A DNA stretch of 64,000 nucleotides from Streptomyces sp. NBC_01445 (GCF_035918235.1 NZ_CP109486.1:1-64000); one strand, 5' to 3'; numbered from the stretch's first letter, positions 18,715 to 27,835 are shown. Notes: a model not told the origin generated them from the letters alone. Program-made: numbers and translations.

Positions 18715-19095
18715 TCAGGGAGTCAGGTCCAAGGTCCGGACTGACTGGCCTTCCCACCGCTTCGGCGAAGTTGTCGCGATGATGGCGCCATCCGGCCTGT
18801 CCACGGTCGGCTGCGCCGCGTACTGGGCATGAGCGACGCCCCAGGTCTCATGCCGGGCCACCGCAAGGGCTGCAGGCAGATCGAGGTCGAGGACCGTGAC
18901 ACCGGGCAGCGCAGCAATGTGTTCGGCCGTGCCCGGCCTGCTGCGATCGGCTTCGACCAGGACGCACGCCGGCGCGTACAGGAACCAGTCGGGCTCGGCA
19001 TGCGCACGGTGGATCAGGCGGGAAGCCAGGACGTTGCCCTGGCCTGCGGCGGAGACCGCGGTCTCGTCCAGGACGATGTGCATGGCCTGGCTCAC
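18715..19095 (-). CDS. PIN-domain toxin (VapC-like)
   Basis: The 126-residue PIN-fold protein begins at GTG 19095, overlapping the antitoxin stop (GTGA). The four acidic PIN positions appear as LDETAVSAAG near residue 10 (first Asp/Glu), VLVEADR near 45 (Glu), TWGVAHAQYAA near 85 (in place of the usual DA-x-AAA) and TVDRPDGAIIAT near 98 (Asp). VapC toxins are ribonucleases neutralised by the co-encoded antitoxin. The third acidic site is weak here, so activity should not be assumed. Confidence 0.7.
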   Translation of the reverse strand: MSQAMHIVLDETAVSAAGQGNVLASRLIHRAHAEPDWFLYAPACVLVEADRSRPGTAEHIAALPGVTVLDLDLPAALAVARHETWGVAHAQYAAQPTVDRPDGAIIATTSPKRWEGQSVRTLDLTP

Positions 19096-19349
19096 CGGCC
19101 GGTCACCTGCGCCAGGCGCCGGTCCAGCTCACCGTCGAGATCCCGCTCCTCGGCGACGGTCGGCGCATAGCCGCTCCACTCCTCGAGGGCGGCCCGTGCC
19201 TGTTCGGCGCGCTCGGCCCGCTCCTGCGGCGTCAGCAGCGTCTCGGCCAGGCGCGCCAGGTAGGCCCGCAGCGACAGGCCCTCGCTGGCCGCGATCGCCG
19301 CGAGGCGGTCCTTGGCTTCCTCGGGGATACGGACATTGGCATCAGGCAT
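19092..19349 (-). CDS. Ribbon-helix-helix antitoxin
   Basis: 85 residues from ATG 19349, with AAGGAG 8 nt upstream. The N-terminus NVRIPEEAKDRLAAIAASEG is a typical ribbon-helix-helix DNA-binding unit. The C-terminal acidic/arginine-rich helix (TVAEERDLDGELDRRLAQV) would wrap the PIN toxin. It is the first gene of the pair, overlaps the toxin by 4 nt, and lies 25 nt from a palindromic operator, so it most likely autorepresses the operon. Confidence 0.75.
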   Translation of the reverse strand: MPDANVRIPEEAKDRLAAIAASEGLSLRAYLARLAETLLTPQERAERAEQARAALEEWSGYAPTVAEERDLDGELDRRLAQVTGR

Positions 19350-19373
19350 CGTTCCGCTCCTTCCCACACTGCC

Positions 19374-19405
19374 AGCATACGGGTACGTACCCGTACCCGT
19401 ATGCT
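19374..19405. promoter_or_regulatory. Palindromic operator of the toxin-antitoxin operon
   Basis: An outer inverted repeat AGCATACGGGTACG / TACCCGTATGCT encloses a perfect GGGTACGTACCC palindrome (19381-19392) and a second overlapping TACCCGTACCCGTA. The block sits 25 bases upstream of the antitoxin ATG. Overlapping palindromes like this are typical of ribbon-helix-helix autorepressor sites. Confidence 0.7.
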
Positions 19406-19471
19406 GATCGCCTCCCGCAGTCGCCCTGGAGCGACCCCACCGGTGCGCGGACGGCGCGGCTCAGAAGCAGG

Positions 19472-19737
19472 TCAGCGTGCGAGTGTGACCTTGACTGGTG
19501 CGTTGGGGCAGCGGGTCGCGTTCTCGACGAGAACCTCTTCTTCGGACGGGTCGATGGCGAGCTGCCAGCGGACCTTCATAGCGATCGAGTCGGCGATGTA
19601 CTCGCACCGGTCGCCTTCGAACGGTGGCATCCACGTGGACGGGTCCTGGTCTGCCTTCGACCGGTTCGTCTTCGCAGAGACCGCAATCAGCGAGCGGTCA
19701 TCACCGAGATATTGCTGGTGTTCGCGTCGGGGCGTGG
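19472..19737 (-). pseudogene. C-terminal fragment of a DUF1524-type HNH nuclease
   Basis: Reading leftward and ending at the TGA 19474-19472, the frame encodes LGDDRSLIAVSAKTNRSKAD, then WMPPFEGDRCEYIADSIA, then a RWQLAIDPSEEEVL tail. This matches the C-terminal end of the secreted HNH/DUF1524 nucleases common in Streptomyces (the LGD..SL.AVS...N.SK.D..P..W.PP signature). There is no start codon and the catalytic HNH part is missing, so it is debris. Its upstream side abuts a transposase-like fragment. Confidence 0.6.
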
Positions 19738-19816
19738 CCAGGGGGTCACGTCGACGGCGAGCACGATGCCGCCGCCGGGACCGCGCGGGAGGTCACGCAG
19801 CGCGAAGGACCAGTGC
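19714..19816 (-). pseudogene. Probable transposase fragment
   Basis: A reverse frame reads FALRDLPRGPGGGIVLAVDV followed by TPWPRPDANTS. This resembles the first catalytic-Asp region (LAVDVS-W-RPDA) of a DDE transposase family frequent in Streptomyces. It is only about 34 codons and shares its left edge with the HNH fragment, as if an insertion sequence entered the nuclease gene and was later deleted. Identification is from memory of the motif, so moderate at best. Confidence 0.35.
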
Positions 19817-19945
19817 GAGGTCGAGGCTGCTCTGAAGAAGGCTGTGCGATATCCCGAGCCTGGCGCCGAAGCGGCCTGAAGACGCAGCCTTGCCTCAGTG
19901 CGTGTGGTGATCGGTCCTGATGCGCTTCTAGGAAGGGGACGACGG

Positions 19946-20518
19946 GTGAATGCCGGCGTGCAGCACTGGGAGGACTGGTTCGCCGCCGGCGACGGGTTCC
20001 TACGCCCAGGTGCGGGCGAGATGAGCCTCCTTACCAGGCACCTGCCACCTGCAGCCGGGGCGCGGGCTCTGGATGTGGGGTGCGGGCTGGGCGGATACGC
20101 CGCGGAACTGGCCCAAGTCGGGTACACAACCCTCGCCGTGGACTGGGCGGTCTCCTCAGTTGCCGCCGTCCGCGATCGCTACGAGGGTCTGGAGCCGAAT
20201 CTCGAGGCTCGCCAGGTCGATTTCGAGGATGCCAAGGCCGTCGCTGAGCTGCCTCGGGACAGCTTCGACGTGGTGACGATGCGGTTGGTGTACGCATTCA
20301 TGAACGACAGGCCGGCCGTCGCCGGGCGGGTGCGCCGTTTGCTCCGGCCCGGCGGGGTGTGGGTGGTGACGACCCCGCTCGCGAATCGCCTCCCGGCCGA
20401 TCGAGCGCACATCGCCCTGGCCGGCCAGGACATCGGCGGTCTCCTGGCGGGGTGGGACAGCGGTGCCTGGTACGACCTGGAGCCCGGCGGTCTGCGCTGT
20501 TTCATCCTTCAGAAATGA
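19946..20518 (+). CDS. Class I SAM-dependent methyltransferase
   Basis: 190 residues from GTG 19946, with GGAAGGGG about 8 nt upstream. The SAM-binding motif I is ARALDVGCGLGGYAAELA (about residues 37-54), an acidic end-of-beta2 VDWAVSS follows, then VDFEDAKAVAELP and motif IV-like SFDVVTMRLVYAFM. The length is that of a small free-standing methyltransferase with no extra substrate domain, so the acceptor cannot be named. Transcription probably ends at the strong hairpin 10 bases after the stop. Confidence 0.75.
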   Translation: MNAGVQHWEDWFAAGDGFLRPGAGEMSLLTRHLPPAAGARALDVGCGLGGYAAELAQVGYTTLAVDWAVSSVAAVRDRYEGLEPNLEARQVDFEDAKAVAELPRDSFDVVTMRLVYAFMNDRPAVAGRVRRLLRPGGVWVVTTPLANRLPADRAHIALAGQDIGGLLAGWDSGAWYDLEPGGLRCFILQK

Positions 20519-20527
20519 CCTGGACAA

Positions 20528-20563
20528 GAGGGTTCCTCGGCCGCCGACGGTCGAGGAACCCTC
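20528..20563. terminator. Intrinsic-type terminator hairpin
   Basis: Perfect 12-bp inverted repeat GAGGGTTCCTCG / CGAGGAACCCTC with a 12-base loop, directly after the methyltransferase stop. There is no long T tract, as is usual in Streptomyces. Confidence 0.8.
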
Positions 20564-20742
20564 TCTACTGCAGGCTCGCGTCTTGGCGACTTGGGCCATG
20601 CCCGTTAGGTCGCCCGCTGGGGTGGCGCGCTCCGCAATCGCGGGCGTGACCTCCAGCGGGAAGAAGCCCAGGGAGCCGGTAGATCTGCTCCGCGGCGTGA
20701 GCCGAAGCCGAGCATCGCTCGCAGGTAACCCCAAACCCTGAC

Positions 20743-21387
20743 CTAGCCCGCCCCGGCGGCGGCGAGGTGGGCGTCCACGGCGACGACGCCGTCGACGCCC
20801 TGGCAGAGGCCCACGACCACCGGGCCGAGACGCGGTTCCGGGACGTGACCGCGCAGGGTGACGACCCCGTCCCGGACCTCGACTGCGACGGTGCCCTCGT
20901 CCAGGCCGAGGATGCGCCCCAGGACGTCCTGCTCCACCTCGCCGCGGATCTCGGCGTCGGAGCGGATGAAGGCGTCGAGCAGATCGCTACGGCTGACGAT
21001 GCCGATGAGGAGCCCGTCGTCGCCGACCACCGGCAGCTGCTTGACGTGCCGACTGCGGAGTTCTCGAGCGGCCAGAGGGATCGTCCAGTCGGCGTGGGCG
21101 GTGAAGACGGGGCTGCTCATGAGCGCGCCCGCGGTCCGAGCCCGGGCCTTGCCCCAGGCGCCCTCATCGCTCCCGTCCTGCCCCTGCGGATCGGGCATTC
21201 CGGTCTCGTGCCGCAGCACATCGGACGCGGACACGACGCCGACGAGAGCGCCGTCGTCGTCGACGACCGGGGCCGCGACGATGTCGTTCGCATCCAGCAG
21301 GCCGACGACGTCCTGGACCGAGGTGTCGGGGTGGAGGGTGACGACATCCCCGGTCATCACGTCACCGACGGTGCGGCGGTGCAGCAT
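20743..21387 (-). CDS. CBS-pair and BON-domain protein
   Basis: 214 residues from ATG 21387 behind GAGGAGG. Two CBS domains run from about 5-60 (VGDVMTGDVVTLHPDTSVQD, then ASDVLRHE) and 90-145 (GALMSSPVFTAHAD, then SRSDLLDAF). A BON domain follows (about 150-210; VEVRDGVVTLRGHV). Streptomyces encode many such CBS-BON proteins; the CBS pair binds adenine nucleotides and BON is thought to contact membranes or phospholipid. It is probably a cytosolic energy or stress sensor. Monocistronic by spacing. Confidence 0.85.
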   Translation of the reverse strand: MLHRRTVGDVMTGDVVTLHPDTSVQDVVGLLDANDIVAAPVVDDDGALVGVVSASDVLRHETGMPDPQGQDGSDEGAWGKARARTAGALMSSPVFTAHADWTIPLAARELRSRHVKQLPVVGDDGLLIGIVSRSDLLDAFIRSDAEIRGEVEQDVLGRILGLDEGTVAVEVRDGVVTLRGHVPEPRLGPVVVGLCQGVDGVVAVDAHLAAAGAG

Positions 21388-21724
21388 GGCGTCGGCCTCC
21401 TCTGTTTGCGACGGGGCTGCCCCGGTCGGACCACCCGGGCGGACTGCGCGCGGAGCTCCGGCCTCCGAGGCCCTGCCGGATCGTCAACGCGTCTTCTCTA
21501 CCCATGACAGCACCCCGCCGCTCCAGCGGCCAGTGGCGTTTGACCTGGCGAGGAGAGCAGCGGCCCCCACGGCCAGAGTGCCTCCGAGCGCGCGGTAGGT
21601 GCTGGCACATCGACGCCATGTCCGCGTCCGTCTGGAGTTGAGCGTTGCAGTTGGCCGAGCGCGCCAACTAGGGCACTCGGCCACAGCAACGACACAGTGG
21701 GACACGCGGGACCCAGGACTCGTG

Positions 21725-21744
21725 TTGTTCGATTTTTGTTCGAT
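21725..21744 (+). promoter_or_regulatory. Tandem TTGTTCGAT repeat upstream of the mutasome operon
   Basis: Two copies of TTGTTCGAT, 11 bases apart and on one face of the helix, lie about 60 bases before the dnaE2-like start. Each contains the GTTCG half of the actinobacterial LexA site (GAAC...GTTC), but no complete inverted site is present. The rest of the 418-base gap back to 21388 shows nothing else. Confidence 0.35.
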
Positions 21745-21805
21745 ACATTGGTGACAGAACAAGTCATGCGACTTGAATCGGTGCTCGTGTGATCGGAGGT
21801 GCAAC

Positions 21806-24800
21806 GTGACGGCCTCCGGGTTCTCTCACCTGCACGTCGCCTCCGGGTACTCGGCCCGGTACGGTGCCTCGCTCCCCCACGACTTGGTCCGCCGGGCCGC
21901 CGAGCGCGGCCTCACCACGCTCGCGCTGACCGACCGCGACACAGTCGCCGGGACGGTGCGGTTCGCCAAGGCCGCGGCCGCCGCCGGTGTGCGCCCGATC
22001 TTCGGCGTGGACCTCGCCGTTGCTCCCGCCGCTGAGCCCGACCCTGCTGTGGGACGGCGCCGTACGCCGGTGCGTGGCGGTGCGCATGTGGTGGAGGCGC
22101 GGTGGCGGGTGACGCTGCTGGCGCAGGACGTGGGCGGGTGGGCCCGGCTGTGCCGGATCGTGTCGGCCGCGCATGCCGCGCCCGTGGACGGGGTGCCGGT
22201 GGCGGCCTGGCCGGTGCTTCAGGAGCACCTCGGTGAGGGTCTGGTGGTGTTGCTCGGTCCTGCGTCGGAGCCGGTGGCTGCGCTGATGGCGGGGCGGCAG
22301 GATCTGGCTGAGCGGCTGCTCGCGCAGTGGCGGACGATCGCCGGGCCGGGCCTGCGGTTGGAGACGGTCTACCTGGGCCGGTCGGGGACCGGGGCGGGGT
22401 CGTTGCGGTTGGCGGCGCGGACCGTGCAACTCGGTGACGACCTCAGCGTGCCGGTGGTCGTCTCGAACTCGGTGCGGTACGCCGATCCCGCCCAGCACCG
22501 CCTGGCGGATGTGCTGGATGCTGCCCGTCTGCTGCGTCCGATCGACCGGCGTCACGTCGACAGCGGTGAGGGGTGGCTCAAGAGTGGCGGTGAGATGGCG
22601 GCGGTCGCGGCGCGGATCGCCGAGGCCGCGGGCCATGGCCCCGAGCGGGCGGCCGCGCTGCTCGCCGAGACCGAGGCGACGGCGGCCTCCTGCACGTTGA
22701 GCGCACAGGATTTGGGGATGGGGCGGCCGCACTTTCCCGAGCCGCACGTGGTGGGCGCCGACCGGGTTCGGGGCGGGGCGATGCGGCTGCTGCGTCAGCG
22801 CTGCGAGGCCGGGATGGTTGCCCGCGGTCTGGACTCGGATGTGGCCGCGGTGCGGCAGCTGGACTATGAGCTCGATGTCATCGGCCGGCTCGGTTTCGAG
22901 GGCTATTTCCTTGCTGTGGCCCAGGTGGTCGCGGACGTGCGGGCGATGGGTGTCCGGGTCGCCGCGCGCGGCTCGGGCGCCGGGTCCATGGTCAACCACT
23001 CTCTGTTCGTGGCGACGGCGAATCCGCTGACTCACCGCCTGCTGTTCGAGCGGTTCCTCTCCGAGCGGCGCACGTCGCTGCCGGACATCGACCTCGATGT
23101 GGAGTCCGCGCGACGGCTCGAGGTGTACGACAAGATCATTGAGCGGTTCGGGCTCGATCGGGTTGCGGTCACCGGCATGCCCGAGACCTACCGCGCCCGC
23201 CACGCCCTCAGAGATACCGGGCTCGCCCTCGGTATCGCCCCGCAGACCGTCGACATGATCGCCAAAAGCTTTCCGCACATCCGGGCCTGTGACATCCGCT
23301 CCGCCCTCGCCGAGCTGCCCGAACTGCGCCAGCTCGCCGCCCGCGCAGATGAGTTCGGACCGTTGTGGGAGCTGGCCGAGGGTCTCGACGCGCTCGTGCG
23401 CGGCTATGCCATGCACCCGTGCGGAGTGATCATCTCGAATGTGTCCCTGCTGGACCGGCTGCCGGTGCAACCGACCCCGGGCGGCGACTATCCGATGCTG
23501 CAGGCCGACAAGGAGGACGTCGAGGACCTGGGGCTCCTCAAACTCGACGTGCTCGGCGTGCGGATGCAGTCCGCGATGGCACACGCCGTCGACGAGATCC
23601 TCCGCACCACCGGCAGACTCCTCGACCTCGACAACCCCGACCACGTCCCCCTCGACGACCAGGCCACGTTCGAGATGATCCGCCGCAGCGACACCCTGGG
23701 CTGCTTCCAGATCGAATCCCCCGGCCAGATGGACCTGGTCGGACGTCTGCAGCCGCGACACATGCAGGACGTCATCGCCGACATCAGCCTGTTCCGGCCC
23801 GGCCCGGTCAAGGGCGGCATGCCCGCGAAGTTCATCGCCGCCCGGCACGGCGCCGCACCGCACTACCCCCACCCCGACCTTCAGCCGATCCTGAACGACA
23901 CCTACGGCGTCGTGATCTGGCACGAACAGATCATCGCGATCCTCGCGAAGATGACCGGCTGCGACCGTGCCGCCGGCGACGTCGCCCGCCGCGCCCTCGC
24001 CGACCCCGAGCGCCTGCCCGCCGTGGAGCAGTGGTTCAAGAAGGCAGCCACCGAGCGCGACTACTCCGACTCGGTCGTCGACGAAGTCTGGGACGTCATC
24101 AAGGAGTTCGGGGCCTACGGGTTCTGCCGGGCCCATGCCGTCGCGTTCGCGGTGCCAGCCGTGCAGTCCGCGTGGCTCAAGGCGCACCATCCAGCCGCTC
24201 TGTATGCGGGGCTGCTGGAGCACGATCCGGGCATGTGGCCGATGCGGGTGATCGTCGCCGACGCCCGCCGCCACGGCGTGCCCATCCTGCCGGTCGATGT
24301 GAGCCGCTCTCAGGTGGCGCACCGGGTCGAGGCCACGGACCGGGGATGGGGGGTGCGGCTCGCGCTATCCACGGTGAAGGGAATCAGTGACGCGGAGTCG
24401 GCCCGGATAGCCGCCCACCAGCCCTACACCTCCCTGCAGGACTTCTGGCAGCGGGCCAGACCCTCTCTGCCGATCGCCGAGCGGCTCATCCAGATCGGCG
24501 CCCTCGACGAGGTCAAGGGCGCGCTGACGCGGCGGGACCTGCTGCTCCAGGCCGGCGAGCTGCACCGGCATGCCCGCAACCGGGCCACTGCCGACGGGCA
24601 ACTCGCGCTCGGTGGCGACCTGGTGAGCGCGGAGCCGAGCGGCCTGAAGGAAATGTCGAGCCGGGAGCGGATGAGCGCCGAGCTGGACGTCTTGTCGATC
24701 GACGTCTCCCAGCATCTGATGGAGCACCACTACCGGTTGCTGCGTGAGCTCGGCGCCACTGATGCCGCCCACCTCCAGCGCATGGTCCCCGGGCAGAAGG

Positions 24801-25276
24801 TCCTTGTCGCGGGCGTGCGCGCCTCTACCCAGACCCCGCCCATCCCTTCGGGGAAACGGATCATCTTCGTGACGCTGGAGGACGGGGCTGGGCTCGTCGA
24901 CCTCGCTTTCTTCGAGGACACTCACGCCGACTGCGCGCACACGATCTTCCACTCGGGGCTGCTCCTCGTCCGCGGCACCGTGGAGGCCCGTGGCCCGCGC
25001 CGCACCGTGGTCGGCGAGATGGCGTGGGACCTCGAAACAGTCGCGGCCGCGCGCCGTGATCACGGCCCGCAGGCCGCCCTCGACCTCCTCGGCCACACCA
25101 CACCGGCACCGACGCCGGCCCAGTCGGACGCCTCCCCCGCTCCCGCGTCCGCAAGGACTCTCGCCGACGGGACCGCCGGCTCGGAACTGCATCCGTGGGC
25201 CGATCTCCAGCCCGCCGGGAGCCGCTCCGCAGACCTGCGCCGCCTGGGCCACCGCTCCCCCGGATCCGCAGGATGA
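21806..25276 (+). CDS. dnaE2: Error-prone DNA polymerase III alpha-type subunit (DnaE2-like)
   Basis: 1156 residues from GTG 21806 with GGAGG upstream. The N-terminal PHP domain starts FSHLHVASGYSARYGASLP. The C-family palm has the catalytic pair in LPDIDLDVES near residue 428 and the third Asp in LLKLDVLGVRM near 578, followed by CFQIESPGQM and an OB-fold near 1000-1080. DnaE2 carries out mutagenic lesion bypass together with ImuB-type Y-family proteins. Here the ImuB-like gene starts inside its stop codon (ATGA), so the cassette is original, but the ImuB-like gene has been split by an insertion. The PHP metal motif has TDRDT where TDHDT is usual. The proline/alanine C-terminal tail is probably disordered. 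Confidence 0.85.
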   Translation: MTASGFSHLHVASGYSARYGASLPHDLVRRAAERGLTTLALTDRDTVAGTVRFAKAAAAAGVRPIFGVDLAVAPAAEPDPAVGRRRTPVRGGAHVVEARWRVTLLAQDVGGWARLCRIVSAAHAAPVDGVPVAAWPVLQEHLGEGLVVLLGPASEPVAALMAGRQDLAERLLAQWRTIAGPGLRLETVYLGRSGTGAGSLRLAARTVQLGDDLSVPVVVSNSVRYADPAQHRLADVLDAARLLRPIDRRHVDSGEGWLKSGGEMAAVAARIAEAAGHGPERAAALLAETEATAASCTLSAQDLGMGRPHFPEPHVVGADRVRGGAMRLLRQRCEAGMVARGLDSDVAAVRQLDYELDVIGRLGFEGYFLAVAQVVADVRAMGVRVAARGSGAGSMVNHSLFVATANPLTHRLLFERFLSERRTSLPDIDLDVESARRLEVYDKIIERFGLDRVAVTGMPETYRARHALRDTGLALGIAPQTVDMIAKSFPHIRACDIRSALAELPELRQLAARADEFGPLWELAEGLDALVRGYAMHPCGVIISNVSLLDRLPVQPTPGGDYPMLQADKEDVEDLGLLKLDVLGVRMQSAMAHAVDEILRTTGRLLDLDNPDHVPLDDQATFEMIRRSDTLGCFQIESPGQMDLVGRLQPRHMQDVIADISLFRPGPVKGGMPAKFIAARHGAAPHYPHPDLQPILNDTYGVVIWHEQIIAILAKMTGCDRAAGDVARRALADPERLPAVEQWFKKAATERDYSDSVVDEVWDVIKEFGAYGFCRAHAVAFAVPAVQSAWLKAHHPAALYAGLLEHDPGMWPMRVIVADARRHGVPILPVDVSRSQVAHRVEATDRGWGVRLALSTVKGISDAESARIAAHQPYTSLQDFWQRARPSLPIAERLIQIGALDEVKGALTRRDLLLQAGELHRHARNRATADGQLALGGDLVSAEPSGLKEMSSRERMSAELDVLSIDVSQHLMEHHYRLLRELGATDAAHLQRMVPGQKVLVAGVRASTQTPPIPSGKRIIFVTLEDGAGLVDLAFFEDTHADCAHTIFHSGLLLVRGTVEARGPRRTVVGEMAWDLETVAAARRDHGPQAALDLLGHTTPAPTPAQSDASPAPASARTLADGTAGSELHPWADLQPAGSRSADLRRLGHRSPGSAG

Positions 25277-25593
25277 GCACCGTGCCGGCGCCCGAGCCCC
25301 TGCGCGAGGCAGAACCGCAACGAGTCCGTCGCGGCCGCCCCCGGCAGGTCCTGCGGGTTCATTTCCATCTCGACCAGTTCCAGGACCCGGACCTGCTGTT
25401 CGAGCAACTCCTCCTGCTCGTCGAAGACATCACGCCGGTGCATCAGCCCTACCCTCAAGATCACAGCGTCGATCTGGACATCACTGGCGCGCTGAGGCTG
25501 TTCGACCGTTCACCCCACGAACTGGCCCAGCTCTTGCAGCTACGGGCGATCGCGCTGTTCGGCGTGCGTGCCACCGTGGGCGGCGGGCCCTCC
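25273..25593 (+). pseudogene. 5' half of a Y-family (ImuB-like) polymerase gene, cut by an element
   Basis: From ATG 25273 (4-nt overlap with dnaE2) the frame encodes the N-terminal palm of a small Streptomyces Y-family protein: QVLRVHFHLDQFQDPDLLFE, then LLVEDITP, DLDITGALRLF and LRAIALFGVRATVGGGPS. The normal first metal motif (ID.D.F) is replaced by RVHFHL, as in catalytically dead ImuB-type proteins. Homology stops after GGGPS at base 25593. The frame runs on to 25719 as nonsense. The missing C-terminal half is found at 38327-39109. The unit is therefore a single gene interrupted at the conserved GxGP[SN]R motif. Confidence 0.85.
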
Positions 25594-25599
25594 CGAATC

Positions 25600-25609
25600 C
25601 GACGGGTTC
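25600..25609 (+). repeat. Left terminal inverted repeat of the element
   Basis: CGACGGGTTC, followed by GCAGAATCC. The right end read in reverse gives CGACGGGTTC followed by CTCGCAAGTCC, so similarity extends imperfectly for about 20 bases. It lies 7 bases inside the left breakpoint of the polymerase gene and is the likely recombinase arm site. Confidence 0.65.
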
Positions 25610-25812
25610 GCAGAATCCAGAGGGGCGCCTGCGGCGAACCCGCCGGGCTCTCCGTCCTGGGGACCGCAGCGGCCGCAAGTTCCCTGCCTGCACGGTCCCT
25701 GGGGGCGCTCGGTGATTGATGTGCACGACTCGGATACGCGCGTGCCTGTGGATCACGGGCTGCGGGACCGGCGGTTGCTTCGTTCGGGGGCAGGCGTCTT
25801 CATGACCGGGCC

Positions 25813-26751
25813 TCATGCACCGGCGCCCGTGGTGGCGGCGTTCGGGCCGCTGGGTTGACTGCACGTCACCACGGCCCGGCGCAGCCAGCGGTGCGCCGGA
25901 TCGCCTGCCCGCCGGATGTGCCATGCCTGCTGGTAGGCGGGTCGGGGAAGCTCCAGGGGCGGAGTGAACTTCCGCAGTGTCTTGTACCGGCGCATTGGCC
26001 CCACCGCCCGGCTGGCAATGGTCAGCAGGAGGTCGGTGCCTGGAAGCAGGTCGGCTGCCGCGCTCCAGTGGGGCAGTGTCACGGCCAGATGCCGCCGTAG
26101 TCCGCGTGCCGCCAGCGCTTTCTCGATCTCATCGTTCGCATCGGGTCGCAGGGTTAGCGAGATGTGCGGACGCTCCAGCCACTCCTCGAACGACAGCCCT
26201 CCCTTTGCGGGGAGGACCGCCTTGTCCGCCAGGCATACGAATTCCTCCCGGTAGAGGTCCTGGATCTCGATGTCGTCGGGCAGGTGGGGAAAGATTCCCA
26301 GCGCGAGATCGAGTTCGCCGTCCTGGAGCTGCGCCAGCATCGCCTCCCGGCTGGCCTGACTGATCGCAAGGTCGAGGCCGGGAGCATGGCGGCGAACATG
26401 CCGCACCAGCGGGGGCAGCACGATGTGCGCCGCGTAGTCCGACATCGAGATCCTAAAGCGCCTGCGGGTGCGCGCGGGCTCGAAGTCGGAGGCACTGAGC
26501 AGGTCGTTCAAGCTGGTCAGGGCGTCTTCGAGTGGCTGTACCAGCGCCTGGGCGCGTGCCGTGAGGGCCATGCGGCCGCCGTGCCGCACCAGCAGGGGGT
26601 CGCCGAAGTATGTCCGCAGCTGCCCCAGGGTGTGGCTGACGGCCGGCTGGCTCTTGTGCAGCCGCACTGCCGCGCGGGTGACGTGCTTCTCGGTCAGCAA
26701 GGCGTGCAGCGTCACCAGCTGGTTGACGTCGATCCGCTGGAGTTCATCCAT
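25813..26751 (-). CDS. LysR-family transcriptional regulator (NodD-like)
   Basis: 312 residues from ATG 26751. The N-terminal winged helix-turn-helix is clear (VNQLVTLHALLTEKHVTRAA, then SQPAVSHTLGQLRTYFGDPL, residues 8-60). A periplasmic-binding-like effector domain follows (about 95-290; DLALGIFPHLPDD). It is divergent from the unknown protein at 26940 with 188 bases between them, the usual arrangement in which LysR proteins control the neighbour from a shared promoter. Likely targets are the unknown/MFS/cupin genes. The inducer is unknown. Confidence 0.85.
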   Translation of the reverse strand: MDELQRIDVNQLVTLHALLTEKHVTRAAVRLHKSQPAVSHTLGQLRTYFGDPLLVRHGGRMALTARAQALVQPLEDALTSLNDLLSASDFEPARTRRRFRISMSDYAAHIVLPPLVRHVRRHAPGLDLAISQASREAMLAQLQDGELDLALGIFPHLPDDIEIQDLYREEFVCLADKAVLPAKGGLSFEEWLERPHISLTLRPDANDEIEKALAARGLRRHLAVTLPHWSAAADLLPGTDLLLTIASRAVGPMRRYKTLRKFTPPLELPRPAYQQAWHIRRAGDPAHRWLRRAVVTCSQPSGPNAATTGAGA

Positions 26752-26939
26752 GGGGCGAATAGTAGAGATGCGCAGGAAGTATTTCCATAAACGAGTCTGA
26801 TGGCGGATGGTCGGAAGTGTCGCGGCGCTAACCCCTTAGGAGAGGCGTCGATGACGGCGGATTCCGGCCGCTCCTGACCGTAAGGGGGCAGGGCGGCGGT
26901 TCCCGCGGCCGTCAACCGCTACTCACCTCAGGACTGGAA

Positions 26940-27674
26940 ATGACCAAGGCAGATCTCACGCTCTCCTACATCGACGGACGGCCGTCCACGATCGGCATCG
27001 ACGCCGTCAACGAGGTGCTGCGCACCGTGGGCGTCCACGCCAGCCAGACTCCCGTTCCCGATCAGGCTCTCCCGATCCTGGAGGTGTCCAAGACCCGGGC
27101 GCTTTCGGAGGACGAGCAGGCCGAGCTGATCTCGATGTTCAGCCTGCACCGCAGCGACCTGCTGGCGCACATCCAGCTCGCCGGCCGCACGCCCGAGGCC
27201 CCTGACGGCGGCCACCTGAACACGTCCGAGCACGGGGTCGCTCCGTACCCGAAGGTCTACGACATGCAGGCCATGGACGACGACGCCAAGCACTTTGTGC
27301 AGGCGCGCTTCGGCCGCCTCCACGTCAACACCACCGACGACGGCGTCGGCATCGACGAGATTATGACCGTGGTGTCCGGCGGCCCGATGACGTGGTTCTA
27401 CCGGCTCCCCGACGGCGTTGTCGTCAAGCTCTCCGTGCCCGCCGTGGAGACCGGCGACTTGGCCTGGCGCGTCAGCTACCCCGGCAAGCGTCCTCACGGC
27501 GCGTTCCTGGACGCCGAGCACGGCCTGATCGTGGCATACGCCCACGGTCCCGAGAAGTTCGTCATGCGCTACGAGGCCCCGAGCGCCGAGGGCGCAGACG
27601 CGCTGGGCACCAACCCGTGGATCGACTTCGACGGCGACGCGCCTCGGATGCTGGACGACGTGACCGCGAGCTGA
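26940..27674 (+). CDS. Conserved protein of unknown function divergent from LysR
   Basis: 244 residues, soluble, no signal peptide. The sequence is well-mixed and clearly protein-coding (SYIDGRPSTIGIDAVNEVLR at the start, a central YDMQAMDDDAKHFVQARFGR, then GGPMTWFYRLPDGVVVKLS and PHGAFLDAEHGLIVAYAHG). The C-terminal half looks like an all-beta fold. No family is recognised. Position next to a divergent LysR and upstream of an MFS transporter and a cupin suggests a small catabolic or resistance operon carried by the element. Confidence 0.6.
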   Translation: MTKADLTLSYIDGRPSTIGIDAVNEVLRTVGVHASQTPVPDQALPILEVSKTRALSEDEQAELISMFSLHRSDLLAHIQLAGRTPEAPDGGHLNTSEHGVAPYPKVYDMQAMDDDAKHFVQARFGRLHVNTTDDGVGIDEIMTVVSGGPMTWFYRLPDGVVVKLSVPAVETGDLAWRVSYPGKRPHGAFLDAEHGLIVAYAHGPEKFVMRYEAPSAEGADALGTNPWIDFDGDAPRMLDDVTAS

Positions 27675-27835
27675 CCGCCTACGAGGTGAACAGGCCGGCC
27701 ATGGCCCTCGCGCCCAGCTGGCCGTTCGCCTCACGCTCCCTCTGGAACCCCAGGCCGCCACCACCGGACAAACCGGGTAGTCCCGCCCCATCCCTCCTCC
27801 CCTCCATCCCACTGTCCACCAGCACAGGAAGAGTC

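Noticed and set aside
21700..21806. Complete LexA/SOS box before the mutasome operon
   Set aside because: Only GTTCG half-sites in tandem were found; no GAAC-N4-GTTC inverted site.
21764..24322. Reverse-strand open frame of about 850 codons over dnaE2
   Set aside because: Shadow of the polymerase gene; no motifs and an unbalanced composition.
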